From positions 1 through 64,000 of the forward strand of contig CAZMNY010000024.1 in assembly GCA_964567745.1 (NCBI GenBank): DNA of 64,000 nucleotides, given 5' to 3'. The notes under the pieces were generated by a model. The model searched no databases and was not told the origin of the DNA. It saw nothing but the letters and a program-made list of their open reading frames with translations. Numbering within the stretch: the first letter of the stretch is position 1; every line of letters starts with the position of its first letter. A program made the translations under genes and the position numbers. The DNA comes from CAZMNY01 sp964567745 (lineage in GTDB: Bacteria > Planctomycetota > Planctomycetia > Pirellulales > Pirellulaceae). Shown piece after piece: positions 33,434-42,659 of the stretch.

Positions 33434-35132
33434 CTACGATCGGTCGCGACTTTCGCCACGNNNNNNNNNNNNNNNNNNNNNNNNNNNNNNNNNNNNNNNN
33501 NNNNNNNNNNNNNNNNNNNNNNNNNNNNNNNNNNNNNNNNNNNNNNNNNNNNNNNNNNNNTCCACCATCGCCACGTCCACCATCGCCACGTCCACCATCG
33601 CCACGTCCACCATCGCCACGTCCACCATCGTCACGTCCACTATCGCCGCGTCCGCCATCGCGTCGTCCACCACCGCGTCCTCCTCGCCGACCACCTCGAC
33701 GGCCGCCGCCTCCTCCTCCGCCACGGGATGACTTGCGTGAGGCGAGGTTTCGATCGACGACGGGTGTGATGGTGTCTTCCCAGGTGGTGATGCGATGAGC
33801 TTTTCGGGGACGTTCGTCGTCCTCGTCGTTATCCTGCAACTCGTCTGATTCGGACTCTTGTCGTGAGTCAGTCTGGTTCCCGTCCGACTGGCTGCTTTTG
33901 CGCCGTCGACGTCGCCCTCTTTTCCGCCGCGGCCGTTCGACAACTTCTTCGTCTTCTTCAGCGCCCGCCTCAGACGCCTCAGCCGACGCATCCACGGTCG
34001 ACGCATCCACGGTCGACTCGGTCTCTTGGTAGGACTCGGCGTCCTCGCTCGATTCACTGCGTCCGCGTCCGCGTCCGCGTCCGCGTCGTCGTCGTCGTCT
34101 CGGTGGACGCTCGCTCTGTTCTTCCGCCGGTTTGGGCGACTCGTCAATCCCGAATCCGAATTCTGAGTCGTCACCTTGATCGGCCGCGTCTTGATCGGCC
34201 ACGTCTTGATCGGGCACGTCTTGATCGGCCGCGTCTTGATCGGCCACGTCTTGATCGGCCACGTCTTGATCGTTTGACTGCTGCTCGGCCGATTCTTGCT
34301 CGTTCGACTCCGCATCGTCGTCGAGAATCAAGTCGGCGTGCTCGCGTCGCTTTCGCCCACGTCGCGTTCGGCGTCGGCCTCGAGATGGTTGAACGCGTGA
34401 TTCACCATCCTCGGCGTCGAGATCGCCAAAATCGCGCCCGGTGGTGTTTCGCGTCGCGTCGACCTCAGCTGATTCGGCGCCGCTCTCGAATTCAACCGCG
34501 CCTTGTTCGGACGATTGTGAGTCATCCGTCGATGCCGGCTTGGTCGGTTTTCCCCATGCGGCTATTGGATCGTCCTCGATCGCCAGTTCGTCAATCGCGG
34601 CGTCGGCAACTTGCTCTTGTTCCGCCGCCTCTACGTCGACCGTTTCCTCGACAATCACGGGATCGGCTTGCGGCGTCTCGGCTTGCGGTTCGTCGACTGC
34701 TTCATCCGCTGGCGCCGGCGTCGGCTCGTCCCAGTCGAGTCCCAATTCGTCGGCCAAACTTCCCCAGTGGGTGGTCGGTTTTTGCGGCGTCGAATCCGCG
34801 TCATCGGAAGCGGCTGATACGGTTTCGACGACTGGTTTCGTCGCCGGTTCACACGCCTCGGCAGTTTCCACCTGACACGCCGCGCTGGCGACTAGATCGT
34901 CGTCGCCGCTGCAGTCGGTTTCGGCGACTTCGGTGCTACCGACGTCGTCGCTGACCGCTTCCTCTTCGACGGGCTCAACATCATCGCTGACTGGCGATTC
35001 GACTGCTGCTGTTTCAGCTTCCGGGGCATCGTTCGCAACTTCCGGAGCGCTCGTCTTAGGGGGATTTCTCTTGGGCGAAATTGCCCCGATAATATTGGCG
35101 AGAAAATCCCAATGGTCTTTCTTGTCAGCCAT
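33434..35132 (-). CDS. Intrinsically disordered acidic/RG-rich protein
   Basis: From ATG 35132 (MADKKDHWDFLANIIG) the protein is almost entirely low-complexity: acidic Glu/Asp/Ala tracts, a WGSLADELGLDW motif, (A/V)DQDVADQD repeats built from 15-bp units (34180-34275), Arg-rich patches (RGRRRTRRGRKRR, RRRRRRGRGRGRG, RKRGRRRRR) and a C-terminal GRGDGG tandem repeat interrupted by the 100-N gap. After the gap the frame that keeps the repeat phase reads RGESRDRS and stops at 33434; the frame ending at 33387 requires the filler to be exactly 100 bp. Alternating acidic and Arg/Gly-rich segments recall RNase E-type RNA-degradosome scaffolds or RGG RNA-binding proteins. No catalytic domain is present, so RNA binding is inference. 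Confidence 0.7.
33461..33560. other. Assembly gap (100 N) in a coding repeat
   Basis: A run of exactly 100 N, the conventional filler for a gap of unknown size, placed within the RGDGG-encoding tandem repeat of the RG-rich protein. The true length of the repeat, and hence the protein, is unknown. Confidence 0.98.
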
Positions 35133-35433
35133 TTGGTACGTTGCAACCTGTATTCGTAGTTCACAAGCCCGAAAGGCCTTCAACAAACATGTTGGGCGAG
35201 GGCTGCTGTAAGAAGGGCCGTGTGGTACGGCCGATTTCAAGTCCCAGCAATATATCATCCGCGCTCAAAACTGGAAAGTCCTTAATAGGAAAGTGTTTAG
35301 AGCCGGTCGCTTCCGTTCTTCCTTAATCTTCATCTTCCTCTTAATTTTAATCGCGTCAGAGCGAGCGCACGGCAGCACGGGACTCAAAGCGAGTCCCACC
35401 GGAAAGCGATGCAATCTGCAAAAGGAGTGGGAG
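35133..35433. other. Divergent promoter region upstream of the arginine module
   Basis: About 300 bp. A hairpin GGCCGT-N5-ACGGCC lies at about 35216-35232 without a following T run, so it is more likely an operator or structured leader than a terminator. AAGGAG at 35422-35427 is the Shine-Dalgarno of the ornithine-cyclodeaminase-like gene. Confidence 0.5.
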
Positions 35434-36696
35434 ATGGCTGAACAGAGCGAATCCGCAGCGGCTCAAGACGTGGAGGTCCGCGGCCACATCATCGACAGTC
35501 TGATTCTCCCCAAGGTGCTGGACTGCATCACGGCGGCAGGCGGAGAGTTCCGCATCAAGGACATTGCGATCGGGCAATCGCGTCATGATATTAGCCACGC
35601 CCTGCTTTCGGTTCGGGCGCCGACTCAAGACGGGCTCGAGCGGATTCTCGAAGCGATCTCGGATCACGGAGCGGTCGCGGTCGGGGATCACGATTGCGTG
35701 ACGGAGCAGGTCGACATTGCCGGCGCGTTTCCGGAGGGGTTCTACAGCACGACGAATCAGCACACCGACATCCGCATCGACGGCGATTGGATCGAGGTCG
35801 GTTTGCAGGAAATGGATTGCGGGATCGTCGTCGATTTGAAGTCGAAGACGGCCGAGTGTCGCGCGATGAGCGACGTGCAACTTGGCGAAAACGTTGTGAC
35901 CGGCCACGCGGGCGTCCGCGTTCATCCTCACGAACGCACCGAGGATCGGCAAGCTTTTGAATTCATGAACAGCGCCGTTTCGACCGAGAAGCCGAAGGGC
36001 GTCGCAATCCGTCAGATCGCCGAAGAGCTGTTTCAGACTCGGGCCAATAACGGCAGGTCGATTCTGGTTGGCGGACCGGCGATCGTTCACACCGGCAGCG
36101 GCGAATATCTGTGTGAGTTGATCCGCCGCGGCTACATTCAAGTTCTCTTTGCCGGTAACGCCCTGGCGACTCATGACATCGAGCAATCGATGTTCGGCAC
36201 GAGTCTCGGAGTAAGACTCGATTGCGGCGACATCGTCGAGGCTGGACACGAACACCATCTGCGAGCCATCAATCGCATCCGGCGACTCGGCGGGATTGCC
36301 GCGGCGGTCGAGCAAAGCGCGTTGACCTCAGGCATCATGTACGAAACCGCAAAGCATGGCGTCGATTGTATGTTGGCGGGCAGCATTCGCGATGACGGCC
36401 CTTTGCCGGACGTGATTACGGACGCCATTGAGGCGCAAAGGGAGATGCGGCGAATGTCGCGCGGCGCCGATTTCTGTTTGATGGTGGCGACCACTTTGCA
36501 TTCGATTGCGGTAGGCAATTTGCTGCCTGCGTGGGTCCGAGTTGTCTGCGTCGATATCAATCCGTCGACGGTAATCAAATTGGCCGACCGAGGGTCTTTT
36601 CAAACCGTGGGCCTTGTCACGGACGTCGAACCGTTCATGCGATCGCTGGTCGCAGAACTCGACAATCTGGAACAGGCTGCCAGCGACAGCGCTTAA
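35434..36696 (+). CDS. TIGR00300/LOR-SDH-domain ornithine cyclodeaminase
   Basis: A 420-residue protein of the TIGR00300 (LOR/SDH bifunctional conserved domain) family. This family contains the archaeal ornithine cyclodeaminase and the C-terminal domain of cyanobacterial AgrE/ArgZ, which converts ornithine to proline and ammonia. Residues 1-100 are the swivelling N-terminal domain (VRGHIIDSLILPKVLD); MDCGIVVD and the later SILVGGPAIVHTG and FAGNALATHDIEQS blocks form the NAD-binding core, with SIRDDGPLPDV near the end. ATG 35434 is preceded by AAGGAG. The next gene, 45 bp downstream, encodes the arginine dihydrolase that would supply ornithine, so the pair should turn arginine into proline. 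Confidence 0.88.
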   Translation: MAEQSESAAAQDVEVRGHIIDSLILPKVLDCITAAGGEFRIKDIAIGQSRHDISHALLSVRAPTQDGLERILEAISDHGAVAVGDHDCVTEQVDIAGAFPEGFYSTTNQHTDIRIDGDWIEVGLQEMDCGIVVDLKSKTAECRAMSDVQLGENVVTGHAGVRVHPHERTEDRQAFEFMNSAVSTEKPKGVAIRQIAEELFQTRANNGRSILVGGPAIVHTGSGEYLCELIRRGYIQVLFAGNALATHDIEQSMFGTSLGVRLDCGDIVEAGHEHHLRAINRIRRLGGIAAAVEQSALTSGIMYETAKHGVDCMLAGSIRDDGPLPDVITDAIEAQREMRRMSRGADFCLMVATTLHSIAVGNLLPAWVRVVCVDINPSTVIKLADRGSFQTVGLVTDVEPFMRSLVAELDNLEQAASDSA

Positions 36697-36741
36697 GCCA
36701 AGCTGGGCGAGAAAAAAGAGAGCAGAAATGAGTCGATCGGC

Positions 36742-37578
36742 ATGAGCCCCCATATTCTGATGTGCGCGCCCGAATTCTACGGGATCGAATACGAGATCAA
36801 CCCGTGGATGAACACGGAAAGGAAAGTCAATCACGGGTTGGCTGTCGAGCAGTGGAATGATCTTCGCAACTTGCTCGAATCGGTCGGCGCCGAGATTTCC
36901 TTGGTCTCTCCCAAGAAGGGCCAGCCTGATTTGGTCTTCACGGCAAACGCCGGCTTGGTCTTCCGTCACGACGTGATCCTCTCGCGATTTCGCCATCCGC
37001 AGCGGCAAGGCGAGGAGCCATTGTTTGAAGCTCGATTGTCCGAGCTCGGGTTTCGCGTCCGCCAACTCAAGTCAACGATGAACTTCGAAGGCGCGGGCGA
37101 CGCGCTCTTTTGCGGAGACACGCTGTTCGCGGGCTATCGAAAACGAAGCGACGCGCTGAGTCACCAGCTTGTCGGCGAGTTTGTTGGCCGGCGAGTGATT
37201 CCGATGGAGCTGGTCGACGACTACTACTATCACCTCGACACCTGCTTCTGCCCGCTCTCGCCGACCCAAGCGATTTACTACCCAGAGGCGTTCGACGACT
37301 ACGGTCGCAAATCGCTCGAGGAACACGTTGAGCAACTATTTCCAGTGCCGGAATCCGAGGCCCGCGCGTTTGCCTGCAATGCGGTGGTTGTCGGGCGCGA
37401 CGTGGTGACCAACGCAGGTTGTCCCCAGCTGCACGAGACGCTAACCGAGCACGGCTTTCGACCTCACTCCACGCCGCTCGGTGAATTCGTCAAGTCCGGC
37501 GGCAGCGCGAAGTGTCTCACGCTGAGGCTCGATGGAGAAGAAGCCGCCTCGTGGAAGCGGCTTCCGGACGTTTCCTGA
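36742..37578 (+). CDS. Arginine dihydrolase (amidinotransferase-fold, AgrE/ArgZ N-domain type)
   Basis: A 278-residue guanidino-modifying enzyme. It aligns by eye with the N-terminal domain of cyanobacterial ArgZ/AgrE, which cleaves arginine to ornithine, CO2 and two ammonia. Conserved positions: Asn20 in INPWM, Asn69 in FTANAGL, Glu116 and Asp120 in FEGAGDAL, His164 in YHLDTCF and Cys258 in GGSAKC, i.e. a complete Cys-His-Glu active site. The Asn in the two N-terminal motifs is the feature that separates dihydrolases from deiminases and dimethylargininases. It is encoded directly after the ornithine cyclodeaminase gene, the reverse of the domain order in the fused cyanobacterial protein. Confidence 0.87.
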   Translation: MSPHILMCAPEFYGIEYEINPWMNTERKVNHGLAVEQWNDLRNLLESVGAEISLVSPKKGQPDLVFTANAGLVFRHDVILSRFRHPQRQGEEPLFEARLSELGFRVRQLKSTMNFEGAGDALFCGDTLFAGYRKRSDALSHQLVGEFVGRRVIPMELVDDYYYHLDTCFCPLSPTQAIYYPEAFDDYGRKSLEEHVEQLFPVPESEARAFACNAVVVGRDVVTNAGCPQLHETLTEHGFRPHSTPLGEFVKSGGSAKCLTLRLDGEEAASWKRLPDVS

Positions 37579-37645
37579 CACACCTTGCAAGAGCTTGCAA
37601 GAGCTTGGAGTAAATGGCTACGTCGATCGCGAAATCGAGATTCGT

Positions 37646-38986
37646 TTAGCGTCGGTCGACAAAGAACGTTCCGTTGTCGGCGACGTCAAACAGCGGTCGG
37701 TAATAGTCGCCGTCGCAGCTCGTGCGGCAACCGGGGTAGTAGATCAAGTTGATGCCGACGTTCCACGACTCTTGCTCGTGCCCGCGGTTGCCAGTGCTCT
37801 CTTGCGGCACCAAGTAAGCGAACCCGCCATCGACATCCCATCGTTCTGAAATCGGCATTCGCATGTCGAAGCCGACGATGCCATCGCTCTCGCCGGTGAA
37901 GCCGCCGTAGAGTTTCGCTTGGCCGCCAATGCCCTCGGCTCGGTAGCGATAGAAGAAGGCGTAGACGTCGGTAGCTTCCCACTGTTCGTTAACCGTGGCG
38001 ACGGTGCCCACTGGGCCAACCTGAGTGGTGATCGTCTCGTCGCGAACGTGTCGGTTGAACCAGAAGCCCCATTCGTGTGAGCAGGGGAACACCCAGCTGA
38101 GTTCACCACGAATTTGAGTCAAATCGGCTTCGGCGTACCACTTGTCTCGAAGGTAGTCGACCACGATGCCGCCTTGGAATCCCCAATCGACACGATGAAA
38201 GAGTCCGGCTGTCAGGAAGAACTGACGTCGCTCGTTGCTCGTGAATTCAGCCCCGGAGAAGTTTGACTGCACTCCGCGGACGCCAAACTGCCCGCCGATT
38301 TCTCGCCACAACAGAATGGGAGTTGGGGTGCCGAGATTGAGGCTTTGGTTGACGCCAAAGCTTCCCGTTTCACCTCGGTTGACCGGGCCCGTAAATCCTT
38401 GAACGCCAAAGCCGACTTCCAAGTTGTCCCAGTTAATAAGCGGAAATGGAATCAGGCAGCACGAGTCGCAGGTCCCGTTGGGGTGGCAACATGCACCGTA
38501 CCCACAAGCGCCGTCGGCGAAGACGTCGCCAGCCACTTCTTCGTAAACTGTTTCCTGGCGGGCCGGCGCCGGTTCAGGCGGATCCAAGTTGACCGTCAGT
38601 TCCGCGATGCGGGAATGTTGAGCGGGAGCGGCGCGTGTGTGCGTGTGTCCAGCGTGATGTATTGGATGGATAACGTGGTCGGCCTGGTGATGCCCAATGT
38701 GATCTTGCTGCGACGGTCCGCGATGTCGCAAGTGGGCGGGGCGGAATCGAGCGGGCACCAGGTTCTGCCCTCGAGCTCCGGGCCTCAGCCATGAGGCCGT
38801 GCTGAAGAGCGCGTCGCTAATGTTCGGCACGCCTCGTCTCGGGGCGCGGCGGACGGCGTTGGGCATTTGACGAGTTGGTCTAGTGGCGACCTGCGCCGCG
38901 TCGACTACATCCTGCGCGTGTGTCGACTGCAAACCAGTCGCCAGAGTTCCGACCAGGATTGCAGCTGCGATTAAACGGCACTTCAT
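37646..38986 (-). CDS. Exported beta-barrel-like outer-membrane protein with a His-rich linker (DUF6666-like)
   Basis: A 446-residue protein. A signal peptide (MKCRLIAAAILVGTLATG to THAQD) is followed by a His-rich region (about 90-125: DHIGHHQADHVIHPIHH) and a Cys cluster (CGYGACCHPNGTCDSCC). The C-terminal about 270 residues show alternating aromatic strands (VGFGVQGFTGPVNRGETG, QFFLTAGLFHRVDWGF, SWVFPCSHEWGFWF), as in planctomycete-specific outer-membrane barrels. ATG 38986 is chosen for the signal peptide. The His/Cys parts suggest metal binding. It converges with the arginine dihydrolase gene; the 67-bp spacer contains CTTGCAAG twice. Confidence 0.7.
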   Translation of the reverse strand: MKCRLIAAAILVGTLATGLQSTHAQDVVDAAQVATRPTRQMPNAVRRAPRRGVPNISDALFSTASWLRPGARGQNLVPARFRPAHLRHRGPSQQDHIGHHQADHVIHPIHHAGHTHTRAAPAQHSRIAELTVNLDPPEPAPARQETVYEEVAGDVFADGACGYGACCHPNGTCDSCCLIPFPLINWDNLEVGFGVQGFTGPVNRGETGSFGVNQSLNLGTPTPILLWREIGGQFGVRGVQSNFSGAEFTSNERRQFFLTAGLFHRVDWGFQGGIVVDYLRDKWYAEADLTQIRGELSWVFPCSHEWGFWFNRHVRDETITTQVGPVGTVATVNEQWEATDVYAFFYRYRAEGIGGQAKLYGGFTGESDGIVGFDMRMPISERWDVDGGFAYLVPQESTGNRGHEQESWNVGINLIYYPGCRTSCDGDYYRPLFDVADNGTFFVDRR

Positions 38987-39313
38987 GGCTGTTCCTTCCA
39001 TCGATTCAACAATCAACCAATGCACCTCACACCGGGTGACAGATTGGTGATCGGCTCTCGCCCAGTCGGAACTTTCGTCAAACTTGGTGTAATCCGGAAA
39101 CTAGTGCCAGCTTGTCTATTGTGATACCTGCGGCGAGCGAAAAGAGAGCCTGGCGATGCCTGTGATGATGGGGTGTTTGCGTTGAGTTGGTTGACGCGGC
39201 TGAGTTTTCCGATATTCGCGAAATTCCTGTTGATACCGATTGTCCCGGTTCGATAAGCGGTACTGAATCGGAAGATATCGCCCGTTCTGGCGTCACGTGG
39301 TTGGGAGAGAGAA
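38987..39313. other. Divergent intergenic region
   Basis: About 327 bp between two exported-protein genes. CTAGTGCCAGC at about 39101 resembles one end of the CTAG miniature elements but no partner end is found. GGGAGAGAG at about 39302-39310 is the Shine-Dalgarno of the downstream gene. Nothing else is recognised. Confidence 0.5.
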
Positions 39314-39991
39314 ATGAATTACCGAGTCCTCGTTCTAGTCGTCTTGGTCGCTGCCGGCGTGCCATCCTTAGCGTCCGCTCAACAGCGGCATCGCATTCCA
39401 GCTAAAACAGTGGGACACCCGCTGTTGCATCATGGAGCTGGTTATGGAACTAGTTGCGGCTGCGGAACGGCGACCTACCCAGCCGCACATGGCTGCAACA
39501 GTTGTCGGCCGGGTTGTCCGCCAATCATTCCAGCGATTCTTAACGGGGTCGACCGTCTCGTGCGTTGCCTGCTACCTTGCCATCGTATTGGCTGCGGCGG
39601 CTGTGGAAGTTGCATGCGATACAACGGATGCTGCGGCAATGGCGGCGGAGTTGTCTATGACCAAGGCGTGATCATCGAGCCGAAAGCGGCGCCAGCCGCG
39701 GCAGCGCCGGCCAAACAAACGTATTACAACCGACGTGGGCAAGTGACGCCGCGTTATCAACAAACACGTTCGCATTTCGCGCCTCCCGCACGTCGCATCT
39801 CGGTGCCGCGTCCCGCAGCCAAGCCAGCCGCAAAATCGGCTTCGCGAACTCGGACGGTTTCCCGCGAACTCAAGCCTGTTGACTCGAACCTTGTTCAACT
39901 GCAGCCCGCGCCCAAGTCGCGTTTCCGCACCGTTGTCTACGAGCAATCGGCCAAGTCCAAGTCGAGCATTCGCAACCCGCTTCGCGACTAG
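39314..39991 (+). CDS. Small Cys-rich exported protein of unknown function
   Basis: A 225-residue protein with a clear signal peptide (MNYRVLVLVVLVAAGVPSLASAQ). The mature N-terminal half is Cys/Gly-rich (TSCGCGTATY, CNSCRPGCPP, IGCGGCGSCMRYNGCCG), about 14 Cys in 60 residues, suggesting disulfides or metal binding in the envelope. The C-terminal half is basic and Pro/Ala/Lys-rich (PRPAAKPAAKSASR), likely disordered. A strong Shine-Dalgarno precedes ATG 39314. Similar Cys-rich exported proteins are frequent in planctomycetes, but no function is known to me. Confidence 0.72.
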   Translation: MNYRVLVLVVLVAAGVPSLASAQQRHRIPAKTVGHPLLHHGAGYGTSCGCGTATYPAAHGCNSCRPGCPPIIPAILNGVDRLVRCLLPCHRIGCGGCGSCMRYNGCCGNGGGVVYDQGVIIEPKAAPAAAAPAKQTYYNRRGQVTPRYQQTRSHFAPPARRISVPRPAAKPAAKSASRTRTVSRELKPVDSNLVQLQPAPKSRFRTVVYEQSAKSKSSIRNPLRD

Positions 39992-40109
39992 GTCATCGCC
40001 TACGCGTGAACGGGCGGCTCAATCCTTGAATCGACATGCGGTTCTTCCCGCAACGCCTCTCCCCGACATGGATGGTCGGGGCGAGGCTCTTGCGTTGAGT
40101 GACCTCCGA

Positions 40110-41270
40110 CTAGGCGTTGAGAGCCTGGTCGAGATCTTCGCGAAGGTCGTCGACGTGCTCGAGTCCCACCGAGAGCCGAATCAGGCCATCGGTAATTCCG
40201 TGGGCAGCTCGGTCTTCCGCGTCATAGCTGGCGTGGGACATCGACGCGGGCTGTTCAATCAGCGACTCAACGGCGCCGAGACTGACGGCCAGCTGAAACA
40301 GACGCGTTGCCTCGGCTACGCGTTTCGTCTTTTCGAAGTCGCCACCGACTTCGATGCTCAGCATCCCACCGTAGCCACCGTCCATTTGTCGTTGAGCGAT
40401 ATCGTGTCCCGGGTGCGTCGTCAAACCAGGATAGAGCACACGCTGCACTCGAGGGTCCTGATCGAGCCACTCGGCCAGTTGCATGGCGCTTGTCGATTGA
40501 GCTCGCACCCGCAAGTCGAGCGTCTTGATGCCTCGCGAGACCAGAAACGCATCCCAAGGGCTCATCACTGCGCCGGTCGCATTCTGGACAAAGTAGAGCC
40601 GCTGGTGGAGTTCTTTGTCGGCGACGACGAGGGCCCCTCCGAGAGCATCGCTGTGGCCGCCTAAGTATTTGGTTGCCGAGTGCATGACGATGTCGGCGCC
40701 CAACGTCAGCGGGCGCGTCAGCACGGGCGTGGCGAACGTGTTGTCAACGCCCAGTAGGAGATTACGGCTCTTGGCAATCTCAGCACAACGCGCGATGTCG
40801 GTCATCGACATCAACGGATTGCCGGGGCTCTCGATCCAGAGCATTTTGGTTTTCGGGCCGATGGCCGATTCAATCGCGGATGGACTCGTGCTGTCGGCCA
40901 AATCGACTTGGACGCCGGAACGATTGGCGATCTTGTGAAGCAGGCGATACGTACCGCCGTAGATGTCCGCGCCGGCGACAAGGTGATCGCCCGCTTCAAG
41001 AAGCATGACGGCGCAATGGGTGGCGGCCATGCCGGAGGCGAAAGCCAGCGAGCCCGTTCCCAGCTCAAGCGATGTCAGCGTTGCTTCGAGATTCGCGCGA
41101 GTCGGGTTGCCGCTCCGAGAATAGTCGAACTCGCCCCATTCGCCCGCACCAGGTTGGACATAAGTGGAAGCGACATGGATCGGAGGCACGACAGCCCCCG
41201 TCTGCGGATCGCGTCGGTTGCCGACGTGGATCGACCGGGTGCGAAATCGAAGGTTGGCGTCGTCATTCAT
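40110..41270 (-). CDS. Trans-sulfuration PLP enzyme, cystathionine lyase type
   Basis: A 386-residue Cys/Met-metabolism PLP enzyme. FDYSRSGNPTRANLE and ASGMAATHCAVM are the phosphate-binding and cofactor-stacking motifs, VDNTFATPVLTRPL carries the PLP-pyridine Asp, and HSATKYLGGHSD the Schiff-base Lys. Sequence style is closest to cystathionine gamma-lyase or beta-lyase (MccB/MetC); gamma-synthase is encoded by the preceding gene. ATG 41270 is chosen because it starts just before the conserved TRSIHVGN. It lies 53 bp downstream of the other paralogue, so the two are probably one operon for cysteine-methionine interconversion. Confidence 0.87.
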   Translation of the reverse strand: MNDDANLRFRTRSIHVGNRRDPQTGAVVPPIHVASTYVQPGAGEWGEFDYSRSGNPTRANLEATLTSLELGTGSLAFASGMAATHCAVMLLEAGDHLVAGADIYGGTYRLLHKIANRSGVQVDLADSTSPSAIESAIGPKTKMLWIESPGNPLMSMTDIARCAEIAKSRNLLLGVDNTFATPVLTRPLTLGADIVMHSATKYLGGHSDALGGALVVADKELHQRLYFVQNATGAVMSPWDAFLVSRGIKTLDLRVRAQSTSAMQLAEWLDQDPRVQRVLYPGLTTHPGHDIAQRQMDGGYGGMLSIEVGGDFEKTKRVAEATRLFQLAVSLGAVESLIEQPASMSHASYDAEDRAAHGITDGLIRLSVGLEHVDDLREDLDQALNA

Positions 41271-41323
41271 CTTGGCTCGTTTCCGGCTGCTCGTTGTCTC
41301 GCGACCATTTCGACGCGTGTCGG

Positions 41324-42523
41324 CTAATTGGAGGGTGATGCATCGAGGGCCTGCCGCAGGTCTTCGATCAGGTCGCTCGTGTTTTCCAGCCCGCAGGACA
41401 GTCGGATCATGTTGTCCGGGATGCCGAACTGGATTCGTTCTTCCGGAGTGCACTGATAGTAGCTCATCACCATCGGCTGTTCGATCAGAGACTCGGCGCC
41501 GCCCAAACTTGGCGCGATGCGTGGAATGCGGGCCGCGTCGACGATCGTCCCAGTTTGCCGCCAGTCGGCGTCGCGAACGAGGAAGGTGACGAGTCCGCCG
41601 AAACCAGACATCGTCGCTTTGGCCACGTCGTGATACGGGTGGGATTGCAAGCCGGGGTAGTATACCCGCTCGACCCTTGGGTGCTGCTCAAGAAACTCGG
41701 CGAGCGCCTGCCCGTTCTGATTGTGCCGCTGCATGCGGAGCTCAAAGGTCTTGAGGCCGCGTTCGAGCAAGTACATGTTGTGCGGCGAGTTGATCGCGCC
41801 CATGATGCCGCGCAGATTGCGCACCGGTTCGAGCTGCTCTTTCGAGCCGACCAAAACGCCGGCTAACAGGTCGTTGTGTCCGCCAAGGTATTTGGTGGCC
41901 GAGTGCAGTACGTAGTCGATTCCGAACTGGAGCGGTTTGGCGTTGTGCGGCGTCGCTAGAGTCGCATCGATTAGCGTCTCCACGCCGGTCTCGCGTCCGA
42001 TGGCAGCGAACTGTTCGAGATCGACGACGCTCAAGTGCGGGTTCGTCGGCGACTCGCTCACCAACAGTCGCGTTTTGTCATTGACCGCGTTTCGCATCGC
42101 TTGGTAGTCGCACGCCGGCACTTGTCTTGTGATCACGCCGAATCGAGCGAGATGTTTAGCGCAAAACTCGCGGCTGCGGTGGTAGCATTCGTCAAAGAAG
42201 ACGACTTCGTCTCCCGCGTTCAGCTTGGACATGAACAGCCCAACGATCGCCGCCATCCCACTGGAAAAAAGCACGCCCTGCTCGCCGCCATCAAGCGCAG
42301 CAAGTTTCTGCTCGACGACTTTTTCGCCGGGATTTCCGTACCGACCATACTCTTCGCGTTGCTGCCCCTGCTCAATAAAATCGATCACGGCCTGCGTACT
42401 GGGAAAGGTATAGGTGGCCGCGCAAACGATCGGGTCGGTGATGGCGTTCGCGATCTTCTGCCGGGCTTCTCCCGCATGGATGGCCACAGTGGAAAGGCCT
42501 TGCTCTTGACCAGGCTGGGTCAT
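41324..42523 (-). CDS. Cystathionine gamma-synthase, plant-like type
   Basis: A 399-residue PLP enzyme. EYGRYGNPGEKVVEQKLAAL, FSSGMAAIVGL, TESPTNP-like SESPTNPHLSVVDL, IDATLATPHNAKPL and HSATKYLGGHNDLLAGV match the plant-type cystathionine gamma-synthase pattern, which condenses an activated homoserine with cysteine in methionine synthesis. The Lys in SATKY binds PLP. ATG 42523 precedes the conserved LSTVAIHAGE start; the longer open frame to 42682 crosses a promoter-like stretch and a terminator-like hairpin. It leads the two-gene trans-sulfuration operon. O-succinyl versus O-acetylhomoserine use cannot be told from the sequence. Confidence 0.85.
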   Translation of the reverse strand: MTQPGQEQGLSTVAIHAGEARQKIANAITDPIVCAATYTFPSTQAVIDFIEQGQQREEYGRYGNPGEKVVEQKLAALDGGEQGVLFSSGMAAIVGLFMSKLNAGDEVVFFDECYHRSREFCAKHLARFGVITRQVPACDYQAMRNAVNDKTRLLVSESPTNPHLSVVDLEQFAAIGRETGVETLIDATLATPHNAKPLQFGIDYVLHSATKYLGGHNDLLAGVLVGSKEQLEPVRNLRGIMGAINSPHNMYLLERGLKTFELRMQRHNQNGQALAEFLEQHPRVERVYYPGLQSHPYHDVAKATMSGFGGLVTFLVRDADWRQTGTIVDAARIPRIAPSLGGAESLIEQPMVMSYYQCTPEERIQFGIPDNMIRLSCGLENTSDLIEDLRQALDASPSN

Positions 42524-42633
42524 ATTCTTGCTCCGCGAGGAAAGTAGAGGATCGCGGAACCGCAAAAGAAGAAGAATCGAATCTTCGAGTCTACATCGGA
42601 GCAATTCTGATTGCTTTGACAAGTGCGTCAAGG

Positions 42634-42658
42634 AAAAACTGAGAGGATGAATTCTCAG
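42634..42658 (-). terminator. Terminator-like hairpin in the leader of the trans-sulfuration operon
   Basis: On the minus strand CTGAGA, eight bases, TCTCAG is followed by TTTTT (42638-42634). The stem is short (6 bp). It lies about 110 bp upstream of the 42523 start, with a promoter-like TTGACG-N17-AGAATT immediately after it. It may terminate an upstream minus-strand transcript or act as an attenuator. Confidence 0.4.
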
Positions 42659-42659
42659 A

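Noticed and set aside
34180..34275. 15-bp direct repeats as a CRISPR or iteron array
   Set aside because: In-frame coding repeats (DQDVA-type) of the disordered protein.
39101..39111. CTAGTGCCAGC as a fourth copy of the miniature element
   Set aside because: No matching right end within 300 bp and no further similarity to the other copies.
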